Below, piece by piece: positions 1-13,046 of a stretch of 64,000 bases of DNA (the first letter of the stretch is position 1; each line of letters opens with the position of its first letter). Origin of the DNA: Haliclona indistincta (Eukaryota > Porifera > Demospongiae > Haplosclerida > Chalinidae); NCBI GenBank assembly GCA_964017065.1, contig OZ024787.1:13212044-13276043 (forward strand), read 5' to 3'. Position numbers and translations under genes: made by a program. Below the pieces are notes generated by a model. That model was not told the DNA's origin, made no database searches, and saw only the letters and a program-made list of their open reading frames with translations.

Positions 1-516
1 TCACAATAATGGCGTCTAACACTTAGCTGACAATGGATCACGATCGAGAAATCGCGGAATTTATATCGTCGTTTCGCTAAAAACAAAGTTCAAAAGGCAC
101 CTGCCAGGAGAATTTCACGACTGTTCGTGGGTGTTTTGGTCTCGGCACTGCTCGCGTAAAGGCGCTAGGGGCGCTAAGAAGAAAAAGAAGAAGAAAAAAG
201 AAAACGAAGATGACGAAACTCGATTTTCACCGTTTCCAGGTTCATCACTTTAGTAACAATTTCGAGCAATCTCCTTGCTACTGTAAGATGGGGCAACGCC
301 AGAGAGCAGATCTAAGTGTCTTTGGACGTACAAAATTCATCACCAGGCGAAATATCAGCGTTTGAACGCTAATACATAGTATGTAGCTGCCATTTTGTTT
401 TCTTGCTCATCCCTACATAGGGAGTCACTACCGTGCCTCCCTAATACATTGTATGTAGCCGCCATCTTGTTTTCCCGTTCAACCCTACATAGGGAGTCAC
501 GGTAGTGACTCCCTAA
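1..516 (+). mobile_element. Helitron-like repeat copy 1 (5' truncated by window edge)
   Basis: This is one of five related copies (others at 2093-3259, 3351-4102, 13122-14365 and 32632-33874). It ends in a hairpin followed by CTAA and then host T. The paralogous locus at about 59825 carries the uninterrupted host sequence just after the junction. The terminal ~70 bp is present twice in tandem (about 376-446 and 447-516). The second hairpin (about 491-514) is a perfect 10-bp stem with a 4-nt loop. No coding capacity is evident. Confidence 0.7.
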
Positions 517-568
517 TACACAGCGTTCTATGATATACAGTATCAGATCGAGCTTATAATGTACTTAC

Positions 569-3500
569 CAACTTCCTTCAGATATTGAACTACTTCATGT
601 CTCTGACCAACTCTCGCCCAATCAAGTGCAGTCTCATCATCCTGTATAAAAAGAACAACAGTGTGAGTCATGACACACAAGATATCAGTAGGTATAGGGT
701 TAATAACAAACCAAGTACAGGTCATCAACTGCCACAATTCATTATGTGATGAGTCATGCATGTATCATAGTATTGTCAACACACACACACACGCACACGC
801 ACACGTACACACACACACACACACGTCAGAACAAAGGCTTGTAGCAGGGACAAAAATAAAATCACAAAAATACCAAAAACATTTCCTGCGTTATGCACAA
901 AGATACATCACTGCATTAGTCAAACTTAGCTGGCACCGACCCAGAACCCTCACGCATTGCATGTGAGACACACATTTGAGCATAAATAACAACAAATACC
1001 AGGTTTTTTCGCATTTTTAAATTTTGAGTCTTTAAGTTTATACTCGTGAAGCAAACATGACTCGTAGTTTATCCGCGCATCACACATTGAGTGCGATACA
1101 ATACACACACTCGTGATCACACATAAAGCAACTGTGAGTCGTGTGCGTGCAGTTGTAAACTTGCTCGTGAGCGGTACTGTAGGTGCCACAAAAACTGACC
1201 ATACAGTATTTTCTTATAACACTTTATACTACAGTTCAATGTGATTCTAAAATCTGATTGGTCAGTTGGAGGATAATAAATCACGTATTCTTCCGCGGGA
1301 ACTCGTATTTTTTCGCTGGAACTCATATTTTTTTATTTTTTCTGGAACTCATATTTTTTGGGCAACCAAAATAGATATATCCCTCGCGCTACGCGCTCGG
1401 TATATCTATACATTGGTTCCCGCGGCACTCTAAATCCCGTAGTTGCCGATGATTCGTCGTCTAAGGTATTTATACTACAGCTACATGGAAACAATAAACC
1501 GACGCAGATATTTTTTGAAAAACAATGGTTGATGACCGTCCCAAAGCGACAAGTTCCTGAAGCATGAGCGTTTCTTCTTGCTCGAAAACACGTGCTGTGA
1601 CCCGGCTGCCACACCCACAAACGCCCGCTTTGCGTTACACGTGGCAATGGCTGAACTTTGACTCCAACGAAGGTGAACGAACGGTTAGAATGATAATTAC
1701 TACAGTCCAGCAGTCTTTTGTACGTGCTGTGTGCGTTTATTAGGCAAGCTTTAAGCTGTCAACATAGCAAAACGCGGTGAGTTACTTGCTTTCCTACGTT
1801 TTTCATGCACAAACTCACAAGTCAATCGTTGCATCGATCGTAGCCAAGTACCGTGGTCTATAGACGCTGTGCTGCCCATGCCAGAAGCGAACACAACACG
1901 TACTGGTCCAGTAACTACCAAAGCTAGTACCTGTACAAAAGAAACTGGAAAACAAGAGTTCCAGCGTAAAAATATGAGTTCCAGCGGAAAAATACGAGTT
2001 CCCGCGGAAGAATACGTGATTTATTATCCTCCAACTGACCAATCAGATTCCAGAATTACATTGAACTGTAGTATAACCTATAATTATGTACAAGAAATTA
2101 AAAAGATTTCTAACGAAATCAAAAGGATGTAGGGATAAAGAAATCTGTTACTGGTCCACAATGTAAACCAACAAGGAGCAAGCATGGAATGGTAATACGA
2201 TTGACTTGCTAACAGACCATAGATCCCTACATCAGTGGCTGTACATAACATTTTGACTATACTATAATTATTTTGTCACAAGCTAAATTCAATTCAATGC
2301 ATGTCAGGTGTCAGTCAATAGCAACTAGCAGAACTGCTGTAGTCAGCCACTGATGTAGGGATCTATGGTCTGTTAGCAAGTCAATCGTGTTACCATTCCA
2401 TGCTTGCTCCTTGTTGGTTTACATTGTGGACCAGTAACAGATTTCTTTATCCCTACATCCTTTTGATTTCGTTAGAAATCTTTTTAATTTCTTGTTTGTG
2501 TCCTTTTTACTTTTACAGTGAGTTTCAAATTTTTGGTGCAGTTCGAATTCGGCAAGATAATGTATCTCTTTTTTGTTTCCATCATTGGTTTGGTTTGCTT
2601 TCTTGATAATTGCTTTTTAACTTGTAGCTCCTATAAATACTAAAACTAGCTCATGCATTCATGCATGCTGGATGCACAGCATACGAGCCCCGCCCACTCT
2701 GGTTTAGAATTTTCTGTATGGCTGTGATACTATCCGGCAAGCAGCAGAACGGTGATACTACACGAGCTTACTCGGTGAGTTGTTCTGCGATACTCTACAA
2801 GTGTGTTTGGTCACATGCGTATTACGTAATCACAATAATGGCGTCAAACACTTAACTGACAACTGTTCGTGATCGTGAGCTCGTCAAATGTATATCGTCG
2901 TTTCGCTAAAATCTAAGGTCAAAAGGCACATGCCAGGAGAATTTCACGACTGTTCGTGGGTGTTTTGGTCTCGGCACTGCCCGCGTAAAGGCGCTAGGCG
3001 AGTGGAAGAAAGAAAGAAGAAGAAAACGAAGATGACGAAAGTCGATTTTCACCGTTTCCAGGTTCGTCACTTTAGTAACAATTTCGAGCAATCTCCTTGC
3101 TAATGGGGCAACTCCAGAGAGCAGATCTATGTGTCTTTGGACGTATACAATTCATCACCCGGCGAAATATCAGCGTTTGAACGCTAATACATTGTATGTA
3201 GCCGCCATCTTCTTTTCTCGTTCATCCCTACATAGGGAGTCACTACCGTGCCTCCCTAATACTTCCGTAATATTTGCATGTTCCATTAATTAGTAAGATT
3301 AATAAATCTGACACATTGAACTGAAAAGGGTTGACATGTCATCATAATTATTAGGGAGGCATTATCAGGGAGGCACGGTAGTGACTCCCTATGTAGGGAT
3401 GAACGAGAAAACAAGATGGCGGCTACATACAATATATTAGCATTCAAACGCTGATATTTCGCCTGGTGTTGAATTTTATACGTCTTTAGACACTTAGATC

Positions 3501-6500
3501 TGCTCTCTGGCGTTGCCCCATCTTACAGTAGCAAGGAGATTGCTCAAAATTGTTACTAAAGTGACGAACCTGGAAACGGTAAAAATCGAGTTTCGTCATC
3601 TTCGTTTTCTTCTTCTTTCTTCTTTCTTTCTTCCACTCGCCTAGCGCCTTTAACGCGAGCAGTGCCGAGACCAAAACATCCACGAACAGTCGTGAAATTC
3701 TCCTGGCATGTGCTTTTTGAACTTTGTTTTTAGCGTAACGGCGATCTAAGTCCCGCGATTTCTCGATCGTGATCCATTGTCAGCTTAGTGTTAGACGCCA
3801 TTATTGTGATTGCGCAATACGCACGTGACCAAGCAATGGGTAGCGCACGTGACCAAGCAGCTAAAGTATCGCTGCGCCGTGTGGATCACTATCACGGAGA
3901 ACACACACCAGGCATTTGCTTCGAAGAACGGTAAGCTCGTGTAGGATCGCCATTCTGCTCTTGCCAGTTAATTGTAACAAGTGTGGACGGGGCTAGTATG
4001 CACTGCATGCATGCATGCATGCGTAGGCGACTAGGCAGACCTGATACGTACAGCTTAAAAATTTTAGCTACAGATTTCGATAAAAATCTTTTTAATTTCT
4101 TGTGGAATGAGGAATGAATCAAACTAACATGATAAATTCACTAGTGTATTGTACCTTGAGATAATTATATAATGAACAAACTAGTAAAATTACAAGATAC
4201 AATAACTACATTATACTATAATCCACATCAGTTGAGCTGTGACCATACAACTACCAACAACACAACACTACCAGTTGATAATAACACTCACTTTGTTACT
4301 GACAGACGGGTCAGCTCCATGTAGAATGAGGAATTTGACAATATCAAGATAACCATTAAGAGCAGCAATATGTAGTGGAGTGCTGCCATCCTGTGAAAAC
4401 AAAAGAGTGCAATTGTCAGACAATTGTTTAGCACATGCATAGTTTCACAAAATTCAAAAAGGAATCCATAATATTGACCATGCTATTAACCCTTTAACCC
4501 CTAATGTCGCCTTTTGGCAACATACATACTTCAGACACCATAACTTTATCAAAAACTGTTAAAATATTCCGAAATTAAGCTAAATTGAAGAATACAAATA
4601 ACGGGAAAAAAATTGACCTGTTTTCGGCGGCCCCTGCGCTAAACTTATTGGCTTCAGCATTTCTATGGCTTCAGTGCAAATTTCACAACATTTTAGGAAG
4701 AAACAAAATGGCTGCCAAAAAAATTTGGACATTTTATGGCTTCAGGGTGCTCGGAAACACATTTTTGTGCATTCTCTATGATCTGGGCTACATTTTGCAC
4801 TCACCAAAACCACTGCTATTTGTGTGTACTTTTCAGTATCCAGCCCCAAAGTACTAACTTTGAGCAAAATTTGACGAGGTCGTTGCACTTTATCGGCTTC
4901 ACTTTCGAAGTGGGAGGGGCATATCGACTGACTTGAGTGTGGACAATTGCGGCTACTCACTGGCGTAAAAGGACGCAAATTTGAGACCAGTAGCACAAAA
5001 GACACACGAGATATTCACGAGAGAAGTGGTCAGCATTTACGAGGTTAAAACTTCAGCAAGATAATTTAGTAATTAAAGGGTTAAGCACCTTGAAATCCTT
5101 CACCCTCTATTTCTTACAGAAACTGTCTCAAAATGATATTTATAACACTTAGAGTTCATTTTCAACACTTTCGGAGCATTTCTAGCCAGATTTGCAAATT
5201 TTGACAAAAACTCATTAAGAGTAGCAGTGTGATTGGATTCTTTTGCCAGTGTACTGTCGCTAGCTTTTTAGCGCGCAGTAAACCACACCTTCAACATTAG
5301 GCAGCGCCTGCTTCTACTTTCAATAGACGACATCAATAATTAAAATGTGATTCATGAATTTACTTTTGAGAGATCACAGAATGTTTCCAATCCACACATG
5401 ATAATAAATACTCACTTATTACATTAAATAAATACAATAATTGGGGCGAGCCTGAGCGAGCCCCACATTGATTGGCACAATGGCCCACGCAGCGGGAAAT
5501 GAATCTATCTGTCATGGGGTAGCGTTTGTCCTTTCTCAATGTTCCCGAGAACTAGGAAACGCCCTTTTTAGCATGTGCGCACATTATGCATTTGCCTGGC
5601 AATGTTGCAGACGACTCAGGGACGACAAGTTAACAGAGACCTGAAAACTACAACTTTTACACGACAAGGCCGCTACTAGAAAGCGATGACGAGTGAAAGA
5701 CGAATGGAGCGACAAAGGACGTCGACGCCGGCGGAAAGCAGTAGGTGCAACAGAGCAAACAGTCTAATGAGCTTATGTGAGCAGTAGAAAAGGGAAGAGC
5801 GCTAAACATGTGAGATTTCAATTGAAAACGAGCGATAAGGCTACCGTGGCAAAAGAAGCGACTGAGTGCATGCGCGTGAAGTTATATCTGTAGAGATCGA
5901 TCGACGAGCACAGGGAGGGTAGACTAAAGAGAACGAGAGAACACAATCGATATGTTAGGTCTCTAGAGAGTGAGGGGCAAAGGAACAGTAGACTGGAGAG
6001 AATGAGAGAACATCAGCGAGAAGTTAGGTCTATAGAGAGCAGACTACACATGGGCATGGCAAGAGCCGCGACCATGAGCCATTCTACACACAGTCAGCTC
6101 TAAACAGTATATGTAAATTCCATGTAAAGATGGCTTTCTAATAATTATTCATGTCACATTCCAGACAAAAAATGTTATTAACTATTACAAACTATAATTA
6201 GATATGTGATTATTCACTAGGCTGCATCAATCATTCACTAGATCAACCTTTCTTCTCTCCTCCTTCCATTACCATATCGGAACATTCTATTCACCACCCA
6301 TTAGCGCTGTTAAAATTAATACATTATTGCTGTGATGAAACTGGTCACAGTGCCATAATAGAAACAGACTTATCTAATAAAATCTGGACTCACCACATAA
6401 CCTGGTGCAAATAATAATTATAAGTCATACACAACTATACACTAACGAGACTAAATTACATCAATGCTCAGGCTCGCCCCTGCCATTCCATGAATGTACT

Positions 6501-9500
6501 AGTTATTGATATGATCACATGCAATAGTACATGCCTCAATACCTCACAATATTGTGTACATGCAGTAAAACCTGAGCTAGCGGTCTCATGAGTAACGCAG
6601 TCACCTCTCTATTGTAGCCATGCAGGAAATTTTCACGGGAAAATATATTCGCGAATTTTGCGAATTACAGGCTATTTGCGAAATATTATCCGCGAATGTC
6701 TTGTTTTTGTTGACAAAGATAGGGCAATAGCGCTGATTTGCGAAAATATTATTTGCGAAATGCTCTATCTCACGCAATCGCGAAAATTTCCTCGCACGCA
6801 AATTTCCGGCTATACAGTATGCTTGAGTCCCGATCGACATTCGTACAAAAATTAATGATTTACTATCGACTTACCTAGTGCAGCCCTGTCTAATGCGTAA
6901 AGCAGCCACTCAACGAGCTTCTGTCACTAACATGTAAAACCTTGTGGTGACCAAACAGAAAACCACACCTCTTCACTAACAGATGGTTGGGAATGACTAG
7001 CATGCTTAGCGATTGACAAACTAGTGACCAGAGTCACCAGACGACCTTGATACACTCTTTAGTCAACAGTGAGTAGCTCTAAAACACTCATAATGATAAA
7101 ATTACTAAAACAAACATTTAGTGTCACAGAGTCATGGCATAATCACACAACTTGCTGTAAGCGTTACATGTGTGACTCTGGTACAGTAGAGACATGCAAT
7201 CAATATCACTTGACATGTAATGCAGCCACCTGTCTAATGTGGCCATTTTAACTTGACCCAAGGGTGACCGGATTAGCCAGGTTTCACTGTACCAAGGTCC
7301 AAACCCTCTCATGAAGCTGTGCAAGAAACCTATCACACACTGTTACGTAATCATTTCTGTACTACAAGTTCATAAAGAGCTACACTATGTAGGCATTGAA
7401 AGTGCATCGATTTGACTGGCTTTCTTTCTCTCTCCATCACCTGTCCAGCACATGTATACAGACCAGAGGAGGATGGAAGCATTAATATTCAGTCATGTGA
7501 CATGTAAAAATTTTGTGGTTTGTAAATTCACTCCATTACATAATGTATGGTTGTTGATTTTTGCGCTATTCTCTGGATGAATTTAGTATCAATCATAAGC
7601 TCTTCCAAAGATGCGATCTATCGAATCCATCACATGGGTCCCTGAACTGCTATGGCTGAGAAAGGGGTGAAGATTCTTAACAGAGAAAAACACTACAACT
7701 ATTGCTTGTGCAAGCAATCAGCTTATTGGCAAGTCCGCTGCAGCCATCCTGAAGCAAATTCTTAGCATTGAAAAACAGCAAGTGAAAAGAAAGCTCCATT
7801 GGTACCTGCAAAACCCAATAATACAGCTGACGAGATCTGGTCAGAGCTAGAACTAAGAAAGTTGCTTAAATTTAAGCTTCCTGGCTCCAGCACAAGTGTG
7901 ATGTCTACTGGAGCTGTGCTACTTCTTCCTAGATTTCACAATTAACGTGCAAAGCACAGACACTGGCACAGTGCACTATACAAAAAGCTAAAAACAGTAT
8001 CATATCTTTTAGTAAGACCACTAATCAAGCTCTACGCAATACAATTTTAGAGAGAATCCACGAATGAGTTCGAGTGTTGTATGCTATAGCGCCATTGAAC
8101 CACGCCTGATGATGGCTATGCACAGTGTTCTCGCTAGGCTGTTTTTGAGGGGGGTTCCCCCCTTGGATTGTAGCAAACCCCCCTTGGATAAACTGTCAAA
8201 ACTGTTGAATTTCAATATGCAACATGAATAATGATTATTGTCAAAGTAGTGTGTGCAGTTAGTCAATCAACTTATAATTAATAAGTTATGAAGTGCTGGG
8301 GTGACTAGCAGTGCTGGATGCAGTATTAGAAGTACTTGGGGCATTGCTGGGACTGCATGCGATCAGTACTGGATGTACCAAGGTCAGGATTACGATCAGA
8401 GCTAGTGTTGGTTGTAGAGCTGGAATGCAATAGCCGAATGCGACGATTTCCCTGCGACTTCCATTTCAATGCAGCAGGCAGTGGATCGAAGTCTAAAATG
8501 CTCGGACCAGTCATCAAAATTTGAATTAGAGCATCTTGTGTAGAAGATTTAAGCCTGTTTCTAAGAGGCATCTTTATCCTATTCATGGTAGAAAAGACCC
8601 TTTCAACTGACGCAGAAGAGGCTGGGAGAACAACAGCTCGAGCAAGAAGCTTTGAGATGTTGGGAAATGCAGCTGTCATGGAATCACGGACATCTTTATT
8701 CCACATCATACAAACAGCTTCCTGTAAGGTAGCCGGCTGAAAATTATTCACACTTGATCTGTATGATTGAAATTCATTCCACAGTTTAGGTGGATCTATA
8801 TTGAATGCAGAAGCAAGCTCTAACACTAAACCAGATGATGCTGATGGAATGTTTCTGGGATCAAGAATTCCCAACAGAGAGAGTACTACTAAATGAGATT
8901 GCGGGAACCGCTGGTGAATGCTGTTGATTAAGCTATCAAGATATTTTTGTGCTCTAGATGTAAAATCAGATTTGTCAACAGCTTCTGTCTCATCTGGAAA
9001 ATCATAGTTCTGGTACTGCAACATGAACCCACCACTATTATGGGTCTTCCTTCAGCTCCTGCAGTGTTGATATGTGTGTAGCAACCAGCTGCTCAATGTG
9101 AAAAAGATTGAGATCACTCCTTTGGAAAGCTTTTGACAAAGCATTAAGTGTATCAATGACATCAGAAAGAAAGTAAAGGGTGATAACAAACTTTGGCTTT
9201 TCAAGCTCAGATGCTAACCCTAGTGCTGTTGAGTCTCCTTCTTCAGCTTCTGCATTAAGCACTGCTTTAACTGCCTGAAGAGATCGACGAAGTGCATCTA
9301 TTGCTTGTCCTAATGACAGCCACCTAGTGTCAACAGGTCGCTTGAGACGAAGCTCAGGCAGGTTCAGAACTTTTTGAACTTCATGCAGTTCAGCAGAGTG
9401 AACAGTGCTTCGAGAGAAAAAAGTATAAACTTGACACAAGATTCGCTCAAAACGTTTAAACCAGCTAAACTGGTGTGCTGTATCACTGGCTGCAAGAGCA

Positions 9501-12439
9501 AGCCTATGTGCTGAACAACTATTAGATCAGGCACTTTCATCTTGAGCCTTGCCATCACACCATTCTCTGGACCCATCATCACCAATGCTCCATCACACGA
9601 AGCTCCAGCTAGTTGACATAGTCCTGGTGCAGGGGCTGCTACAGTACCGTTCACGAGTAAGTGTACTCAAACCTGCGGGCTAACCGCGCGTAACTCGGGG
9701 GTGCCCGCGGGTCCGTGAACGTGTACCCGCTGCCCGCACCACACTAACCCGCAGCCCTCATGCAGCCTTGCATGCACTCGCACCCCGCTAGATAGCTAGG
9801 CAGACTCACGTTGTCGTTGTGTGACTTTCGCGAGCATATACAGTGCTCGCACGTATCCGCACCAGCGCGTGATGCACTCTGTATTCGCATCTACCCGCGG
9901 TTAATGATACACGATTCCGCGGGCAAGACAAAAGTACCCCCGGGTTGCCTGCGAGTCTCCTGCGGGTGTTGGTCCACTTACTCGTGAACGGTACTGTAGA
10001 TCCTCTAGATAGTGAGTAATTAAAGAAGTGACCACATCTGCAGTAGCATGGACCAAGGTTATCTCCAGCAACTTCATGTACCGGCATTCTGTAAGGGCAG
10101 TCTCCATGTCTAAATAGTGTACAACTACTCCTAGTTGCTTATTTGTAGATAAATCGGTAGATTCATCTAGGACAATGGAGTAGTATGGAGATTCACATAC
10201 CTTCTTGAGTGTACTTTCTTCTAGAACGATACTAATTGCACGCACCATTTCTTGCATACTTTACTCTGATTCATACGTCATGTTCTTGGACTCTTTCAGT
10301 CGAGAAAGTGTGCTGTTGCCCAGTAGGATACAGAGACTACGAAGAGACGCAAAGTTAGTTGTGTGCGGGATCTCTTGCTTACAAAACCAGTATAGGCATC
10401 GTAACGCATCGCAAAACGCATCGCCATCGACTGTCAGAAGGCCACGAGCGTGAATAGTATCCTCAACGCGCTGATTCGTTTGTGTTCGAAGCACCATCTC
10501 TGAGTAGGCTTCAGCGGATGCCATGTGTTCAGACGAGTCTTCGTGACGGGACAGATGATACGGACGAGTACCGGTGTACAGCCCAGTGAGAAACGTTGCT
10601 CGTCCCCCTCGCGATATGCCACGAGCAACATTGTGGCGGCAAAACCGACAGTACACTCCATCTTCCTCTATATTAATCCATCTATGTCGATCCATCTATG
10701 TCGATCCATCCACTTTTTCTCGGCAAAGCAGCGCCACGAGCTGACGTCTCCCTTCCCCCGACGATGTATACCGTCATACTCTTCGACATCGCTAGCACTG
10801 GAAGCGCTTGTTGAAGGTACCGACAGTGTGAAGTTTCGACTGATGGTCTGCTGTCCTGGACCTGGAACCAGTCTCTTCTTCTTTGGTGGCATTGCTGTAG
10901 CGCTACAAGTGGTGATAGTTTACAAGCCTAAGAGCAGATGCGTGGGCGTTTCAAATTATATTATTATAAAAATTAATTAATAATACTAGACCCCCCTTGG
11001 ATTTAAAATCCTGGCGAGAACACTGGCTATGCATTGGGAAATTATGTGCGTATAATAATGCTTCCAACCTCCTCTGTATACAGACACACATACGGACAAG
11101 CACTGAATTACATGACCCAATACAGCTGAAAATACCAAAAAGAGAATTACCAAAATATCTATTGAAGGCCAAGTATTAAGTGCCTACATCAGAGCATAGT
11201 ATTGTACATATCACATGATACAGCATACATACACTATAGTAACACTTGTACTCTGATCCATCACAATCTCACAATGTAGACACACTTTGTACTCACATTA
11301 TTAACTGAACTGATCTCGGCTCCAGCATCCACCAGCAGTTTCACTACTGCTGGATGACCCCTCCTAGCATTCTCATGTAGTGGTGTCCATCCATACTATT
11401 GACAAACAAGTAAACACAACATGTTATGATCATGTACTATGAGTGTCTCAGTAACAATGATCAAACAACAATAATCCACCATCCAGTACCAAACAATAGT
11501 AAACAAAACCAGATTTACTGTTATCATCTTTGAATAATAATCACAAATTCCATAAATGTGGCGAGTTACCATTACTCACGCATTGTGAACATTTTAAGCT
11601 ATGGTGAGGGCGGGGCTCACAGTACTACACAATACACGGCAATGGCGGAGATAGACTTCAGAATTTTCTCACAAGATTTAAGATTCTGTGTAGAGAACTG
11701 TGCTTACTGACTAGTACGTATGCACTTGTAGATATGTAGATAAACAACTTGCAGAGGGATTGACGTACATTGTAGCACTTCTGGAAAATGCGCTCTTGAG
11801 AGGTTTTTATGATGCTTTATACGCTGGTCACTTACACACCTATCTCAATTCACGATTCAAGAAAGGTAGCAAAAAGGCTGTGTCAATCGCTCGAGAATAT
11901 TGTTGGCATGAAATAAGACGATTTAATTGACTAGCTAACTCTATATGTCACGTTATCTTGAAAAATTGTACAGCATTCGTGAGGCTGGGTGCATTTTGAA
12001 GATTTTCACAAAAAATTGGCTATGCACGGATGCACGATATGATGCTTCACAGAGAGTTTTGAGCTGTTCAACAGTCTCTATAGCAAAAATAACTTAGCTC
12101 ATTAATATTCATAAATGAACGGTAACCCACCACCTGAAAATGACATGTTTTCCAACTCTCATACACAACAAAACCACATTTACTAAACATGTGACATGAA
12201 ATCATACTAACTACAGCACTGCAGGCATCAACAAGTGAAAACTAATGGACAAACTTAAAGTCCACCTTATCTGTTGATTCACTAGTGCACAAGAGGATCT
12301 AGCTCACTATAGAAATGTTACCATAATGTACACGTACCTTATCACGAGCATCAGTAACTATATTGCTTTGTTGTAATAGTAGCTTTACCACATCTTCATG
12401 TCCTTTTGCAGCACTGATGTGTAGAGGAGTTCGCTGGTC
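569..12439 (-). CDS. ankyrin-repeat gene A (paralogue of gene B), four exons seen
   Basis: Four ankyrin exons on the minus strand, in 5' to 3' order: 12439-12338 (102 bp), 11395-11297 (99 bp), 4390-4292 (99 bp) and 641-569 (73 bp). Each has a CAG or TAG acceptor and a GTRAGT or GTACGT donor. The first three each encode one ankyrin repeat; the repeat signature TPLH is visible, for example DGSTPLHIAALNGYLDIVKF in the 4390 exon. The last ends in phase 1, as in gene B, and must splice to an exon left of the window. All four are open and 1:1 paralogous to exons of gene B. By homology to gene B the product is probably a cytoplasmic ankyrin/GTPase/Death signalling protein, but no GTPase or Death part of this copy is in the window. 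Introns are filled with mobile elements. An ankyrin exon at 37145-37249 may be the 5' start. Confidence 0.75.
779..824. repeat. (AC)n microsatellite
   Basis: An imperfect CA/CG dinucleotide run inside an intron of ankyrin gene A. The equivalent place in the right-hand paralogue (about 60080-60120) is shorter and more degenerate. No coding meaning. Confidence 0.85.
1223..2081. mobile_element. non-autonomous TIR element, ~115-bp inverted ends
   Basis: The left end begins TATACTACAGTTCAATGTGA and recurs inverted at 1965-2081. The arms include the pieces reading TTCCGCGGGAACTCGTATTT and its complement. The interior (1353-1964) has no recognisable protein. The element is absent from the paralogous locus near 60755. 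The target-site duplication could not be resolved because a Helitron-like copy lies almost directly next to it at 2093. The superfamily is not assigned. Confidence 0.6.
2093..3259 (+). mobile_element. Helitron-like repeat copy 2
   Basis: Full-length copy in the plus orientation. It starts AGAAATTAAAAAGATTTC and ends in a hairpin then CCTCCCTAA before host T. The first ~400 bp (2094-2493) is a foldback with ~140-bp arms. The rest (2494-3259) includes a GC-rich stretch and a polypurine run. It has no transposase or helicase and is non-autonomous. It is absent from the paralogous locus near 60760. Confidence 0.65.
3351..4102 (-). mobile_element. Helitron-like repeat copy 3, internally deleted
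   Basis: Inverse orientation to copy 2 and separated from it by about 90 bp of host sequence (3260-3350), which matches 60765-60840 of the paralogue. The hairpin end is at 3351. The other end keeps only about 30 bp of the foldback, so most of the foldback has been lost. The right junction (host T at 4103, then GGAATGAGGAATG) matches the uninterrupted paralogue. Confidence 0.65.
4490..5080. mobile_element. TTAA-target MITE (piggyBac-type)
   Basis: Element of 591 bp with ends CCCTTTAA and TTAAAGGG, flanked by TTAA at 4486-4489 and 5081-5084. TTAA duplication is the hallmark of piggyBac-type transposition. It is absent from the paralogue (61225-61235). The interior has no transposase; open frames in it look incidental. 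A further 125 bp (5085-5210) is also missing from the paralogue and is unexplained. Confidence 0.7.
5441..6505. mobile_element. dispersed element with GGGGCGAGCCTGAGC ends
   Basis: Starts TTGGGGCGAGCCTGAGCGAG; the other end contains GCTCAGGCTCGCCCC followed by about 25 bp more. A second, shorter copy is at 39378-40190. The right-hand paralogue lacks the element near 61440-61450, so the insertion is real. No coding region is recognisable. The superfamily is not assigned because the target duplication is ambiguous. Confidence 0.65.
6620..6816. mobile_element. ~195-bp AT-rich MITE
   Basis: A segment rich in TTCGCGAA-like and GGAAATTT-like motifs in both orientations. It sits between AGCCAT and ATGCTTGAG, which are adjacent in the paralogue at about 61546-61560. 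Short imperfect inverted ends (CAGGAAATTTT and its near complement) suggest a MITE. No target duplication was resolved. Confidence 0.5.
6817..8122. other. non-coding; left part paralogous to 61555-61990
   Basis: 6817-7325 aligns with 61555-61990 as intronic segmental duplication with scattered substitutions. 7326-8114 has no counterpart in the right copy and no supported gene. The last 8 bases (8115-8122, GCTATGCA) are the target duplication of the hAT element. Confidence 0.6.
8326..10892 (-). pseudogene. hAT transposase, broken (ZNF862-like type)
   Basis: Minus-strand fragments in several frames make up one hAT transposase. A lysine-rich N-terminus (about 10892) is followed by a BED-type zinc finger (about 10695-10500, CRFC followed by HLSRHEDSSEH). 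Next comes the catalytic-core segment with VLDESTD (about 10180), then CDGALVMMG (about 9580), DTRWLS (about 9320) and the C-terminal dimerisation segment LPASSASVERVFSTMNRIKM (about 8640-8560). The reading frame is cut by the MITE at 9642-9996 and by several frameshifts or stops (near 10258, 9440 and 9030). The resemblance to ZNF862-like hAT proteins is by motif memory. Confidence 0.85.
9642..9996. mobile_element. TA-target MITE nested in the hAT transposase
   Basis: 355-bp element with ends CAGTACCGTTCACGAGTAAG and its complement, flanked by TA at 9640-9641 and 9997-9998. It interrupts the hAT transposase in the catalytic region. Related terminal sequence appears at about 1160-1185 and 60695-60720 (CTCGTGAGCGGTACTGTAGG). 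The interior is GC-rich and non-coding. Confidence 0.8.
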
Positions 12440-13046
12440 CTGAAACAAAATAATAAAATGACAGACACAGTTGAATGGTATCATATTATGAACCTCACAC
12501 ACTCCAATCAAATAGTGTATGTACTGCTAGCTGGCTACCAATATTTTTATTATACAGTGAAAATAATTTTAGGTCCACAAGATGTAACCATAATGACTAG
12601 TCTCATTGTCAGCAATGTACGTGGTGATCAAATGAAATTCCAAGTACTATTTGTACATGATACAACTAATCTCTGAATACCCGTGGGTATAGTCACAGCA
12701 ACAAGACTAACAACTATGACTGGTGCTTGCACTACGCTAACAGACCAAAGAGGACCAGTAGATTCAACAGAAGCAACTTCTATAACTTGCAGCATCCCAA
12801 CAAATCGCAAGAGTGCTGTGTAGACCCAATGACCACAAAGAGAGAGTATTGCTTTGAGTTAATAAAAAGCCTTGGAAATCTGTTCACTCAATAGTCAATC
12901 TGTCACCATAACAAGTTTGGTAGCTTAACTCACATATAGCATTGTACGAATCTGAGCCATGTCCAGTACTGCCACAAGCTGTCCTAGGATATCCTAGGGA
13001 GTCCTCTAAACATAGGTATCCTTAGGTTATTTCCTAGTCCCAAGTA

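Larger units (their letters stand above)
8123..11025 (-). mobile_element. hAT transposon, 2.9 kb, 8-bp TSD GCTATGCA
   Basis: Ends CAGTGTTCTCGC and GCGAGAACACTG, flanked by perfect copies of GCTATGCA at 8115-8122 and 11026-11033. An 8-bp duplication is diagnostic of hAT. The transposase lies on the minus strand but is broken, and a 355-bp MITE (9642-9996) sits inside it. Runs of G and C just inside both ends are a family feature. Intact ends and TSD point to a fairly recent insertion, although the element is now non-autonomous. Confidence 0.9.
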
